A DNA stretch of 64,000 bases from an uncultured Bacteroidales bacterium (GTDB lineage: Bacteria > Bacteroidota > Bacteroidia > Bacteroidales > Bacteroidaceae): NCBI GenBank assembly GCA_902772585.1, contig CACYBB010000005.1, positions 39,241-103,240 of the forward strand, in the 5' to 3' direction. The position numbers were made by a program, and so were the translations under genes. The notes below the pieces were generated by a model. That model was not told the DNA's origin. It searched no databases and saw nothing but the letters and a program-made list of their open reading frames with translations. Each line of letters opens with the position of its first letter. Position 1 is the first letter of the stretch. Positions 1 through 9,168 of this stretch are shown in pieces.

Positions 1-767
1 ACGGTCTGTCGCTGACCTACTTTGCTGACGAGTTTACCGCTCAGTCTGCTGATGGTTTGCAGGCTATGTGCTTTAATGTGTGGAACCTCGTAGCCGTCAT
101 CTTCATCGTCTATGCGCTGTTCTCGCTATTCCAGTCGAAAACAGGCAAGGCAAAGGCTATCTCTGCCGCTGTTATTGTGGCTGCTATCGCTTTCCTTTGC
201 CTGCAATACAATCCTGATGGTACGATTTCGGTTTCTGCACCTATCTTTCAACAGTTCAACCCCTTCTATGTCGTAGCCCTGACACCTGTGTCAATGGCTA
301 TCTTCGGTTCGTTGGCAGCCAAGGGCAAAGAGCCTTCGGCACCGCGTAAGATTGCTTACGGTATGATTGTGGCAGCTATTGCCTATGCCTTGATGGCCTT
401 TGCTTCGTTCGGTCTTCCTATGCCTCAGACTGAGATGGGAGCTGATGGCAATCCTGTTGCCGTTCATGTGGCAGACGTAACGCCCAACCTGCTCATCAGT
501 GTCTATCTTATTCTTACTTTTGGTGAACTATTGCTTTCACCTATGGGTATATCCTTTGTCTCGAAGGTAGCACCTCCTAAATATAAGGGTATGATGATGG
601 GTGGCTGGTTTGTGGCTACCGCCATTGGTAATCAGCTCGTTGTTGTAGGTGGTCTGCTCTGGGGCGCTGTTCCCCTCTGGCTATGCTGGAGCGTATTCCT
701 GGGTGTCTGCCTCGTAGCTGCCATCTTCATGTTCGCCATGATGAAGCGCCTGGAGAAGGTATGCTAA
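1..767 (+). CDS. POT/PTR2-family peptide transporter, C-terminal part (5' end outside window)
   Basis: The reading frame is open from base 3 to the TAA at 765-767, so the start lies outside the window and about 254 C-terminal residues are visible. Several hydrophobic segments are separated by short loops. The stretch FGELLLSPMGISFVSKVAPP resembles the late helices of proton-coupled oligopeptide transporters (POT/PTR2 branch of the MFS), which import di- and tripeptides at the inner membrane. The ATG of the next gene lies inside the last codons (761), so the two genes are probably translationally coupled. The substrate class is inferred from family resemblance; the N-terminal POT signature is not in view. 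Confidence 0.8.
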   Translation, partial: GLSLTYFADEFTAQSADGLQAMCFNVWNLVAVIFIVYALFSLFQSKTGKAKAISAAVIVAAIAFLCLQYNPDGTISVSAPIFQQFNPFYVVALTPVSMAIFGSLAAKGKEPSAPRKIAYGMIVAAIAYALMAFASFGLPMPQTEMGADGNPVAVHVADVTPNLLISVYLILTFGELLLSPMGISFVSKVAPPKYKGMMMGGWFVATAIGNQLVVVGGLLWGAVPLWLCWSVFLGVCLVAAIFMFAMMKRLEKVC

Positions 768-2167
768 GCTTCATCCCATTCCTTGTACTGATAGTACTCA
801 TTACGTGTTGCATTGCCGTTTTTGGCAATGCAACACTTGATGGTGCCTCACAGGTGTCGCTGATGGTGGCGGCAGCAGTGAGTGTGCTGATAGGTCATTT
901 CTCAAAACGACTGGAATGGGAGAAACTGGAAAAGGAAGTCTCTGACAAGATTGCCAGTTGTACACCGGCAATCATTATCCTATTGCTTATCGGTGCCATT
1001 GGTGGCACGTGGATGGTGGCAGGTATCGTGCCGACAATGATTTACTATGGCATGCAGATTATCCAGCCGGAGGTATTCCTGGTTAGTAGTAGTGTACTGT
1101 GTGCCTTGGTGAGCCTGATGATAGGCTCGTCGTGGACGACTGTTGCAACTATCGGTTTGGCATTGATGGGTATAGGTAAGGCCCATGGCTTCGATGATGG
1201 CTGGATTGCCGGCTCCATCATTACAGGCGCCTATTTCGGTGACAAGTTGTCGCCTCTTTCTGATACTACAGTCTTGGCATCTAGCGTGTCTGGTACACCG
1301 TTGTTTACGCATATCCGATATATGTTGTACACTACAGTACCAACATTCTGCATCTCGCTAACCATTTTCCTCATTGCTGGTTTTACGATGGATGTGCAGG
1401 GACATGGTAACGTGCATGAGTTTATGGAAGGTCTGCAAGATACGTTTGTCATCTCCCCATGGTTACTTATTGTTCCTGTGTTGACGGGCGTGATGATAGC
1501 CCGTCGCTGGCCATCAATGGTTGTGCTGTTTATGGCTATTCTGTTGGCTGTCGTGGTGGCTTTATTGATTCAGTCGGATTTGGTGCTCCGTATAGCTGGA
1601 AACAATGGAGGTTTGCTGGCATCATATAAAGGGATGATGCGCGTCTGTTATGGTAGTACGGATATTGAGACAGGTAATCAGGTGCTTAACGAACTGGTAC
1701 ATACCAACGGTATGTCAGGCATGATGCCAACCATTTGGTTGATTATCTGTGCACAGACGTTTGGTGGAGCGTTGACGGCTACAGGACAGTTACAGGATTT
1801 TATGCGTCTGCTGCTGCGTCTTGTTCGTGGTACAGCTTCGTTGGTAGCTTCGACCGTAGGTACAGCATTGTTTTGTAATATTGCCACTGCCGACCAGTAT
1901 TTATCAATCATGCTCTCCAGTTCGATGTTCAAAGACACGTTCCGCCAACGGGGTTATGAGCCACAATTGTTAAGCCGTTCCTGTGAGGATGGTGCCACCG
2001 TAACTTCTGTATTGGTACCATGGAATACGTGCGGACTGACGCAAAGTACAGTCCTTGGTGTGGCTACATTAACCTATCTGCCATATTGTTTCTTTAATTA
2101 CCTATCACCGCTGATGAGTATTTTCATTGCATCGATAGGGTGGAAAATCAAACGAACATGTTCCTAA
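761..2167 (+). CDS. nhaC: NhaC-family Na+/H+ antiporter
   Basis: This 468-residue integral membrane protein has about a dozen hydrophobic segments. Residues 160-170 read GDKLSPLSDTT, the NhaC-family signature, preceded by GSSWTTVATIG at 122-132, also conserved in the family. It should exchange cytoplasmic Na+ for protons. The frame is open further upstream to 683, but that part lies over the end of the peptide transporter gene; I chose ATG 761, which overlaps that stop by a few bases. Length is normal. The next gene begins before this stop, so the three genes look co-transcribed. Function is assigned by family; ion specificity cannot be read from the sequence. Confidence 0.87.
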   Translation: MLSFIPFLVLIVLITCCIAVFGNATLDGASQVSLMVAAAVSVLIGHFSKRLEWEKLEKEVSDKIASCTPAIIILLLIGAIGGTWMVAGIVPTMIYYGMQIIQPEVFLVSSSVLCALVSLMIGSSWTTVATIGLALMGIGKAHGFDDGWIAGSIITGAYFGDKLSPLSDTTVLASSVSGTPLFTHIRYMLYTTVPTFCISLTIFLIAGFTMDVQGHGNVHEFMEGLQDTFVISPWLLIVPVLTGVMIARRWPSMVVLFMAILLAVVVALLIQSDLVLRIAGNNGGLLASYKGMMRVCYGSTDIETGNQVLNELVHTNGMSGMMPTIWLIICAQTFGGALTATGQLQDFMRLLLRLVRGTASLVASTVGTALFCNIATADQYLSIMLSSSMFKDTFRQRGYEPQLLSRSCEDGATVTSVLVPWNTCGLTQSTVLGVATLTYLPYCFFNYLSPLMSIFIASIGWKIKRTCS

Positions 2168-3078
2168 GTCTGTTATTAACGGGCTTTTTAACGCTTGTGG
2201 AGTTGAACTGCGAGAATATGTTTGACTGCAAGCATGACTCATTGAAAGATGATACGGAGTGGATGCCCGATGGAAAACGGAAGTGGACACCTGCCCGCTA
2301 TTGGCGTAAACTGAATCATATAGGTCAGGAAATACTATCATGTCAGGAGGATGGTGTGCCTGATTTGGTGGCATTGGTGGAAGTTGAGAATGATAGCGTT
2401 CTCTTTGATTTGACCCGTCGCTCGTTGTTGCGTAGGGCAGGGTATGATTATTTGATGACGTCCTCGCCTGATGTGCGTGGTATCGATGTGGCATTGCTCT
2501 ATCAACCCATGACGTTTCGTCCTATCTGTTACGATTATCTCAGTATTTCACCATTGGAAGGAATGCGTCCTACACGAGACGTCCTGTATGTTCAAGGAGA
2601 AACCTTGAACTACGATACGCTGCATATTTTTGTGGTTCATGCACCGAGTCGTTTTGGTGGTGAAAAACAGACGCGACCTAATCGTAAGTTGATAGCGGAC
2701 CATGTGGTGACTGCTATTCGTCAGTTGCCTACAGATGCCAAAGTGATTGTTGTTGGCGACTTTAACGACGAGGCTACTGATCCTGCTTTACGTTATCTGG
2801 AAAACAACGGTCTGCATAATGTCACTGCTGGTGTAAAAGGCTCTCATGGTGCAAAAGCCACCTATCGCTACCAGGGCTTCTGGCAGAGCATTGACCATGT
2901 CTTTGTTAGCACTGTGCTGCTCAGTTCAATTGATCGGTCCTTTATCAATGATGCTCCTTTCCTGTTGGAGGAAGACAAAAAATACGGAGGAGTAAAACCC
3001 CTCCGCACCTTTAATGGTTATCGTTACCAGCGTGGCTTCAGCGATCATCTGCCACTGGTAGTTCGTTTCAGTCGTTAG
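2158..3078 (+). CDS. Secreted endonuclease/exonuclease/phosphatase-family protein
   Basis: The protein has about 306 residues, starting at ATG 2158; an in-frame GTG at 2140 is the alternative. A hydrophobic N-terminus suggests export. The core motifs fit the EEP (DNase I-like) superfamily: NCENMFD near the start, LVALVEVEND with the metal-binding Glu, RGIDVALLY, VVGDFNDE with the Asn/Asp pair, and a terminal SDHLPLV carrying the catalytic His. Bacteroidetes often encode such exported proteins, with DNA or phosphoester substrates mostly untested. It overlaps the nhaC stop, suggesting an operon, and its stop overlaps the convergent Rid gene by four bases. Confidence 0.8.
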   Translation: MFLSLLLTGFLTLVELNCENMFDCKHDSLKDDTEWMPDGKRKWTPARYWRKLNHIGQEILSCQEDGVPDLVALVEVENDSVLFDLTRRSLLRRAGYDYLMTSSPDVRGIDVALLYQPMTFRPICYDYLSISPLEGMRPTRDVLYVQGETLNYDTLHIFVVHAPSRFGGEKQTRPNRKLIADHVVTAIRQLPTDAKVIVVGDFNDEATDPALRYLENNGLHNVTAGVKGSHGAKATYRYQGFWQSIDHVFVSTVLLSSIDRSFINDAPFLLEEDKKYGGVKPLRTFNGYRYQRGFSDHLPLVVRFSR

Positions 3079-4211
3079 AATAATGGCAGGTCTGCTACTG
3101 TCTGTTCCTTGACAGCCATCACCTCCATCTCAATGAGCCAACCTGAACGACAGACGGGAGCATGGACAATGATGCGTGGATGACCAGGGAAACGCTCTTC
3201 GTAGAGTGCGTTGACGACCTGATAGTCTGCAATATCGCGCAGATAGACAATCATTACTCCCACTTCGTCGTAACTGCTTCCTGCCTCTTTGAGCAGGGCT
3301 TCTACGTTGTCCCACATACGATGGGTTTGACGAACGATGTCTTTTGGATGCTCTATCTGTCCCTTGTTATTGATGCTGGCTGTACCAGAAATAATAACAT
3401 GACGGCGGTCTCCATAGTCAATGGTTGTACCGCGCTCAAAACTGACACCATAGTCGCTGGTACGGTTCAGATGGGTAGGAGCATAGAGATAATGAATCTG
3501 CTCCTTCTTGATACCGGCAATGGCATAGTTGTCCATCTGTGTCAGTACCTTCGGGTCGAAAGCACGGCCACCAATACCTGTTGAGGCGATATAGTGGGTG
3601 TCTTCTGTCAGTCCCTGAGTGAAGAATACCTTATTGCGGGCTGCAACTACACCAGCATAGTTAACATCGACATCATTGACGAAAAGCCATGTACGGATGC
3701 AATTGTCGGCCAGTGTACAACCTTCCTGAACCAATTGCATGACATACTCGTTGAAGAGTAGTCGTGTCTGATATTCGGAGTTCTGTGCCATATTGTGTGC
3801 CGAGGCATTCCATAGGTGACGGAAATTGCCGTGACTGACCTCATAAAGTCCGCTCTCTAACTGGCGGCTGTTGACATTGGTCAGCAGGTATACCCACAGT
3901 CCGATTTTAGAACCGTCAAGAGGAGCCTGACCGATTACGCTCTTGGCACAGTCACTGGTATCTGCTAGCAAGACTTCATCAGCCTGATTGGCCACATCAC
4001 TCAGGAAATAGCGTTTCAATACGGCAGTGGCTCCGTTCAATGTTGTTGTCTTTAACTGCTCATAGGCATCTAATACTGCGTCCAGCTGTTGGTGGAATGT
4101 TAGTCCAGTGGCCTTGGCATGTATCATGACGTGGTATTCCGCCACTTCACCATGACCGGTAAAGCTGAATATCTCAGCCTGAGCATTGGCAAATTGGAGT
4201 GTCTTGTTCAT
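3075..4211 (-). CDS. Rid (YjgF/YER057c/UK114)-family protein, long form
   Basis: This 378-residue protein is about three times the size of a single RidA domain. The C-terminal 120 residues carry the recognisable Rid fold (IVRQTHRMWDNVEALLKEAG, then YLRDIADYQ and CRSGWLIEMEVMAV, the last with the Arg and Glu of the Rid active pocket). The N-terminal part is a diverged Rid-like half. RidA proteins hydrolyse reactive enamine/imine intermediates from PLP enzymes; the longer FkbO/Hyg5 relatives act on chorismate, so the reaction here is open. It follows the MFS gene by three bases on the same strand and is probably co-transcribed with it and dpp5. Confidence 0.72.
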   Translation of the reverse strand: MNKTLQFANAQAEIFSFTGHGEVAEYHVMIHAKATGLTFHQQLDAVLDAYEQLKTTTLNGATAVLKRYFLSDVANQADEVLLADTSDCAKSVIGQAPLDGSKIGLWVYLLTNVNSRQLESGLYEVSHGNFRHLWNASAHNMAQNSEYQTRLLFNEYVMQLVQEGCTLADNCIRTWLFVNDVDVNYAGVVAARNKVFFTQGLTEDTHYIASTGIGGRAFDPKVLTQMDNYAIAGIKKEQIHYLYAPTHLNRTSDYGVSFERGTTIDYGDRRHVIISGTASINNKGQIEHPKDIVRQTHRMWDNVEALLKEAGSSYDEVGVMIVYLRDIADYQVVNALYEERFPGHPRIIVHAPVCRSGWLIEMEVMAVKEQTVADLPLF

Positions 4212-4214
4212 TGC

Positions 4215-5834
4215 TTACTTGATATTCGGTTCTTCCAGTCCCAGACCCTTCTTCTTGTCCACTGCCTTCAGCACAAGACCAAGTAACAGGGCTGCAACAC
4301 CCAGTGATGCCAGCATGATAAGTGGTGCGGTATAGTTGAGTTCCGTAGCACTGGTACCCTCCGGGTTGGTAGCATCAAGTACCTTACCGATAAGCAGGGG
4401 GAATAACCATAGTCCGATATTCTGAATCCAGAAGATGAGTGCGTATGCAGAGCCAATAACCTTAGCATCAACCAGCTTGGGAACGCTGGGCCACAGTGAA
4501 GCGGGAACCAGCGAGAATGATGAACCGAGTACGAGGATGGTGATGTAGGCAATAACGACGCCACCGGTGGCGCTGCCTTTGAACAGGGGGAGAATGAAGG
4601 CGAACGTCAGGTGGCAGAAGATGAGCAGTAATGAGCCAAGCATCAGCATACTAACAGCCTTTCCGTGGTGATCCAGATACTTGCCCAAGATGGGAGTGAT
4701 GAGCACTGCCAACAGGGGGAATACGGCAAAGATGCTACCAGCCGTCTGCTGCATGAATCCCATATAACAGTAGGTAACGAGGCCTAATATGCTGAGACCC
4801 AGCAGTCCATACTTCTTGCTTGTCTTCTCTTGGAAGTTGCTAGCAAAGCCAGTGGCTGCAACAAAGAGCATCAATGCGTATTGGATGTAGGTTACGGTGT
4901 CTGTAGCCCAGAAAGAATTGACATCGGGAGCTACCAGTGTTAGGTTGCACTGCAGCATGTTGACAGCATACTTCTGGAAGGGGAAGATGGCACTGTAATA
5001 GAGTACGCAGAGCAGAGCGACGAGCCAGAAACCACTGTCGCTGAGAATCTTGCCAATGTCACTAATCTTGAAGGGATCGTCTTTCTCTTCTGCTTCACCA
5101 GTCTGTGCGTCGAGTTTCTGATCCATGACAAAATAGACGATGGTCATGATGAGAGCAATACACATCAGTACTACACCGAAGGCTACTGAACGGCTGACGC
5201 TGACCACACCACCCAGACGGGCGAAGAATGGTGAGAAGATCATACAGGTGGCAACACCCAGACGGGCCAGTGCCATCTCAGAACCCATAGCCAAAGCCAT
5301 CTCACGACCCTTAAACCACTTCACGATACCACGGCTAACAGTGATACCTGCCATCTCACAGCCACAACCGAAAATCATGAATCCACAAGCAGCAAACTTA
5401 GCTGATGCGGGCATACCCTGGTAGAATGGACTGACGCCCAGCTCATCGAAAACGGGTATGTAGTTGAGGTTGTTGGTAAACCAGGTCTCCAGACCGCTTC
5501 CCATAAAGCCCTCACTAACAGCATACCACTTGATGCAGGCACCAACCAGCATGACAGCGGCAGAGAGTACAGCCGTAAAGCGCACACCCATCTTGTCGAG
5601 GATGATACCAGCAAAGATGAGGAAGAAAGCGAAGACGTTAAGGAATACCTCTGAGCCCTGCATGGTACCAAAGGCTGTCGAATCCCATCCGCGTGTCTCC
5701 TGCATGAGGTCCTTGATGGGTGAAAGGATATCCATGAATATGTAGCTGCAGAACATGGCCATAGCCAGCAGCAGCAGAGCAGTCCAGCGCATAGCAGCGC
5801 TGTCGCGAAGTGTCTTTTGAATCTGTTGTGTCAT
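4215..5834 (-). CDS. MFS transporter, 12 TM, substrate unknown
   Basis: The protein has 539 residues with about twelve membrane segments in two groups of six and a charged central loop (around EAEEKDDPFKISDIGKI). The loop FAGIILDKMGVRF after helix 2 matches the MFS GxxxD(R/K)xGxR motif. It sits directly downstream of the dipeptidyl-peptidase gene on the same strand and just upstream of the Rid gene. That context suggests uptake of peptides or amino acids released by DPP5, but this is inference from position. The gap to dpp5 contains an 8-bp tandem repeat block. Confidence 0.78.
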   Translation of the reverse strand: MTQQIQKTLRDSAAMRWTALLLLAMAMFCSYIFMDILSPIKDLMQETRGWDSTAFGTMQGSEVFLNVFAFFLIFAGIILDKMGVRFTAVLSAAVMLVGACIKWYAVSEGFMGSGLETWFTNNLNYIPVFDELGVSPFYQGMPASAKFAACGFMIFGCGCEMAGITVSRGIVKWFKGREMALAMGSEMALARLGVATCMIFSPFFARLGGVVSVSRSVAFGVVLMCIALIMTIVYFVMDQKLDAQTGEAEEKDDPFKISDIGKILSDSGFWLVALLCVLYYSAIFPFQKYAVNMLQCNLTLVAPDVNSFWATDTVTYIQYALMLFVAATGFASNFQEKTSKKYGLLGLSILGLVTYCYMGFMQQTAGSIFAVFPLLAVLITPILGKYLDHHGKAVSMLMLGSLLLIFCHLTFAFILPLFKGSATGGVVIAYITILVLGSSFSLVPASLWPSVPKLVDAKVIGSAYALIFWIQNIGLWLFPLLIGKVLDATNPEGTSATELNYTAPLIMLASLGVAALLLGLVLKAVDKKKGLGLEEPNIK

Positions 5835-5844
5835 TTCAATTTTG

Positions 5845-5871
5845 TCGTTATTACGTTATTTCGTTATTTCG
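5845..5871 (-). repeat. Intercistronic CGWAATAA tandem repeat, copy 1
   Basis: Read on the coding (minus) strand, this block is three tandem units CGAAATAA, CGAAATAA, CGTAATAA plus a partial unit. It lies between the dpp5 stop (5875) and the MFS start (5834). Related blocks occur at 12427-12453 and 44630-44664, each in the same orientation relative to the downstream gene. Confidence 0.7.
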
Positions 5872-5874
5872 GAA

Positions 5875-8043
5875 TTACTTCAGCCATTTGCCTAAGAAGT
5901 CGAAGAATGTGCGCTGCCAGAGGACACCGTTCTGGGGCTTCAATACCCAATGGTTCTCATCAGGGAAGATGAGCAGTTCAGCAGGAATCCCCTTCATACG
6001 GGCAGCATTGAAAGCTGACATGCCTTGCGTGGCATTGATACGGTAGTCCTTCTCTCCGTGGATACAGAGAATAGGAGTGTCCCACTTCTCTACCATTTTG
6101 TGTGGAGAATCGTGGTAGGTCTTCTTGGCACGAGGCATCTGTGGACGATGCCAATAGGCTTCGTCATATTCCCAGTTAGAGAACCAGTTCTCTTCTGTCT
6201 CAGTGTACATAGCGGCAAGGTTGAAAGCACCATCATGGGCAATGAAAGCCTTGAAGCGCTTCTCGTGGATGCCTGCTAAATAGTAGACGCTGAATCCGCC
6301 AAACGAGGCACCTACAGCACCCAGACGATTCTTGTCAACGAAAGGCAGGTTGTCTGCAGCATCGTCAATGGCTGCCAGATAGTCCTGCATGCACTGACCG
6401 GTCCAGTCACCACTAATCTCTTCTTTCCATTCCTGACCGAAGCCTGGCAGACCATGACGATTAGGAGCAATCACTACATATCCGTTGGCGGCCATAATCT
6501 GGAAGTTCCAACGATAGCTCCAGAACTGGCTGACGGGACTCTGAGGACCACCTTCACAGAAGAGCAGGGTGGGGTATTTCTTGCCTTCTTCATAGTTGGC
6601 GGGCAGCATTACCCATACCAGCATCTGCTTACCATCGCTGGTGGTTACCCAACGCTGTTGCATCTTACCAAAGGTCAACTGGTCGAGGATATGCTTGTTC
6701 TCAAAGGAAATCTGTTCTATCTTGGTCTTCTCGATGCTCTTACCGGGAGTAACCATATAGATATCAGTAGGAGCAGAGAGGCTCTGACGAGTAGCCAAGA
6801 TGCGTTTGCCGTCGTTGGCGAGTTGCAGACTCGTCCAGTCGGCCCAGTCCTCTGTGAGCTGCTTCACTTCGTCTTTGGCAGTTACGCTATACATATTGAC
6901 ACAACCGTGCCATACGCTGAGGAAATAAAGCTTGGTCTGCTTGTCTTTCTGGGGAGCCCAGCAGAAAGCATCCACGTCTGACTGCCAGTCAATGTAACGC
7001 TTTTCGCCAGTCTGCAAGTCGCAGATGCACAGGCGGTTGAGGTCTGCCTCATAACCATCACGTTCCATTGACAGCCATGCAATATACTTGCCGTCGGGTG
7101 AGAACTGTGGATTCTGGTCGTAGCCAACGTTGTTTTTCAGATTTTCTTTGTCGTTGACAGTCTGAATGGCCAGTGTACGTGTGGGGTCAACCTTCGGAGC
7201 TACGTAATCTGCTGGTTTGCAGAGGTTACGCGTTGTCTTGGTATCCACGTTATACAAGAAGATGTCAGAGTCTGTGGAGATGCTGTACTCCAGTCCAGTC
7301 TTCTTGCGACAGGTGTAGGCAATCTGCTTGGAATCGTTGCTCCATGCCAACTGCTCGATACCGCCAAAGGGCTCCATGGGGCACTCGTATGGCTCACCCT
7401 CCAGAATGTCCATGCCGTTACCTGCAATGGCAAGACCCTCGCCAACAGTATAGACGAAGGGGTGCTGGATGCTTTCCACATAGTGGTCCCAGTGGCGATA
7501 CATCAGGTCTGTAACACGACGACCAGTAGCCTTAGGCAGATCATCGGGATTCTTCTTGATAATCTCATAGAAGGGCATGCTCTTCAAGATGATAACCTTA
7601 CTGTGGTCTGGTGAGAACTTAAAGCCTTCTACCTTGCCGTCAGTCTTCGACAGTTGCTTACGCTCACTACCATCAGCCTTCATGGACCATATCTCTCCAC
7701 CACTGATAAAGGCGATGGTCTCTGCATCCAGCCATGTAGGGTCGGTCTCATTTTTACTGCTGGTTGTTAGTTGTTTGTTGTTGGCTCCGTCAGCATCCAT
7801 GATGTAGATAACCTGATGGCTCTTGTTCTGCTTGACGCTGTAGTAACCTACCTGATAGACCACCTTGTCACCGTTGGGTGATGCCTCTGTGGTACCGATG
7901 CGTCCCATAGCCCACATGGCTTCTGGAGTCATCATGCGACTGCTCAACTTGATGTTGCTCTTTCCAATCACTTCTGTTTCTTGTGCTTTTGTGCTGCCTA
8001 GCATTGTGAATGCAATGACAGCCAGTGTGAATAATCTTTTCAT
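5875..8043 (-). CDS. dpp5: Dipeptidyl-peptidase 5-like S9 serine peptidase, exported
   Basis: The 722-residue protein starts with a signal peptide (MKRLFTLAVIAFTMLGSTKA). An N-terminal beta-propeller with TolB-like repeats (around residues 40-420) precedes an alpha/beta-hydrolase domain. The catalytic triad is visible: Ser580 in GASFGGF, Asp666 in HGEKDYR and His698 in DENHW. Wording and length closely follow the periplasmic DPP5 known from Porphyromonas gingivalis, which releases dipeptides from peptide N-termini. A good promoter (8063-8094) precedes it. Downstream genes MFS and Rid follow on the same strand, suggesting a unit for peptide cleavage and uptake. Confidence 0.9.
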   Translation of the reverse strand: MKRLFTLAVIAFTMLGSTKAQETEVIGKSNIKLSSRMMTPEAMWAMGRIGTTEASPNGDKVVYQVGYYSVKQNKSHQVIYIMDADGANNKQLTTSSKNETDPTWLDAETIAFISGGEIWSMKADGSERKQLSKTDGKVEGFKFSPDHSKVIILKSMPFYEIIKKNPDDLPKATGRRVTDLMYRHWDHYVESIQHPFVYTVGEGLAIAGNGMDILEGEPYECPMEPFGGIEQLAWSNDSKQIAYTCRKKTGLEYSISTDSDIFLYNVDTKTTRNLCKPADYVAPKVDPTRTLAIQTVNDKENLKNNVGYDQNPQFSPDGKYIAWLSMERDGYEADLNRLCICDLQTGEKRYIDWQSDVDAFCWAPQKDKQTKLYFLSVWHGCVNMYSVTAKDEVKQLTEDWADWTSLQLANDGKRILATRQSLSAPTDIYMVTPGKSIEKTKIEQISFENKHILDQLTFGKMQQRWVTTSDGKQMLVWVMLPANYEEGKKYPTLLFCEGGPQSPVSQFWSYRWNFQIMAANGYVVIAPNRHGLPGFGQEWKEEISGDWTGQCMQDYLAAIDDAADNLPFVDKNRLGAVGASFGGFSVYYLAGIHEKRFKAFIAHDGAFNLAAMYTETEENWFSNWEYDEAYWHRPQMPRAKKTYHDSPHKMVEKWDTPILCIHGEKDYRINATQGMSAFNAARMKGIPAELLIFPDENHWVLKPQNGVLWQRTFFDFLGKWLK

Positions 8044-8062
8044 GATTTATGCAATTTGGCTG

Positions 8063-8094
8063 CAAAGTTACGAAAAAACGAGAGAAAAGCCAAA
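8063..8094 (-). promoter_or_regulatory. Bacteroidetes-type promoter for dpp5
   Basis: On the minus strand TTTG (8091-8094) is followed after exactly 20 bases by TAACTTTG (8063-8070), matching TTTG-N19-21-TAnnTTTG. The dpp5 ATG lies about 20 bases further downstream. Confidence 0.75.
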
Positions 8095-8183
8095 TTTATT
8101 TGAGCTTTTCCGAGTGCTGAGTAAGTTCGGCGTAGCCAAAGTAATAAAAATCAAGGGAAATGCCAAATAAATTGAGCGCAAAG

Positions 8184-8216
8184 TAAAACCCCGATTCAGA
8201 GTAAACCAAATCGGGG
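8184..8216 (-). terminator. Intrinsic terminator after serA
   Basis: CCCCGATT (8189-8196) pairs with AATCGGGG (8209-8216) across a 12-base loop. Read on the minus strand the hairpin is followed by TTTTAC, and it lies 23 bases past the serA stop. Confidence 0.75.
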
Positions 8217-8238
8217 CTCTATAGCGGAGTGTTAAAAA

Positions 8239-9156
8239 TTACTTGTTCACCTGGAACTTGGTGTCGCCATCCTTGAAGAATGCGTTAATCTGCTTGGCAG
8301 CAGCGATACCAGCATTGATGTTGGCCTCGGCTGTCTGAGCACCCATCTTCTTAGGAGTTGAGAAGTAACGACCTTCGAATTTAGCGAACTCGTCGTTAGC
8401 ATCGGGCATGATGTCGGTAACGAACTTCAGGTCCTCACGCTCAGCCATCAGCTTGATGAGCTCAGGCTCGTTGATAACCTCCTTACGGGCTGTGTTAATC
8501 AGCACGCCACCCTTCTTCAGCTTACCAACCAAAGCAGCATTGATGCTCTGCTTGGTCTCAGGAGTAGCAGGAATGTGGAGAGAAACAACGTCGCAGGTCT
8601 CGAACAGTGCGTCCTGATTAGCTACAGCGTGTACGCCAGCCTTCTCGATAACCTCTGCTGGGCAGAATGCATCGTAAGCATAAACCTCCATACCGAAGCC
8701 CTTAGCGATGCGAGCCACGTTGCGACCTACATTACCGAAAGCGAGGATACCCAGTTTCTTACCCAGCAACTCTGAACCGCTCTTACCATTGTAGAAACCA
8801 CGAACGGCCATAACCAGCAGACCGAATACCAACTCGGCTACAGCGTTTGAGTTCTGACCAGGAGTGTTCTCAGCTACTACGTTGTGAGCTGTGGCTGCAG
8901 CCAGGTCGATATTGTCGTAACCAGCTCCGGCACGAACTACAATCTTCAACTGCTTGGCAGCGTCCAGCACCTCAGCGTCAACCTTATCCGAACGGATAAT
9001 CAGCGCGTCAGCATCCTTCACTGCATCCAGGAACTGAGCCTTCTCAGTATATTTCTCGAGCAATACCAGCTCATTGCCGGCTGCCTCAATCTCTGCCTTG
9101 ATACCATTAACAGCGGCTGCTGCAAATGGCTTCTCTGTTGCAACTAATACTTTCAT
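8239..9156 (-). CDS. serA: D-3-phosphoglycerate dehydrogenase (Lys-type)
   Basis: SerA oxidises 3-phosphoglycerate to 3-phosphohydroxypyruvate, the first step of serine synthesis. The protein has 305 residues: substrate-binding halves flank an NAD-binding Rossmann domain (LGILAFGNVGRNVARIAKGF, then the acidic YAYD). The catalytic Arg lies in VVRAGAGYDNID. There is no C-terminal ACT domain. Where the D-2-hydroxyacid dehydrogenase family normally has a catalytic His (TPHIG), this protein reads STPKKMGAQT, with Lys at that place, as in the type IIIK enzymes known from Bacteroides relatives and Entamoeba. It lies 12 bases behind serC in one operon and ends at a terminator. Confidence 0.92.
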   Translation of the reverse strand: MKVLVATEKPFAAAAVNGIKAEIEAAGNELVLLEKYTEKAQFLDAVKDADALIIRSDKVDAEVLDAAKQLKIVVRAGAGYDNIDLAAATAHNVVAENTPGQNSNAVAELVFGLLVMAVRGFYNGKSGSELLGKKLGILAFGNVGRNVARIAKGFGMEVYAYDAFCPAEVIEKAGVHAVANQDALFETCDVVSLHIPATPETKQSINAALVGKLKKGGVLINTARKEVINEPELIKLMAEREDLKFVTDIMPDANDEFAKFEGRYFSTPKKMGAQTAEANINAGIAAAKQINAFFKDGDTKFQVNK

Positions 9157-9168
9157 AATACTGTATTA

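Noticed and set aside
683-760. Longer N-terminus for the NhaC antiporter
   Set aside because: These codons are the end of the peptide transporter gene in another frame and encode no membrane-like sequence; ATG 761 fits the family.
2105-2494. Minus-strand open frame over the endonuclease-like gene
   Set aside because: It is antisense to a well-supported gene and shows no domain pattern.
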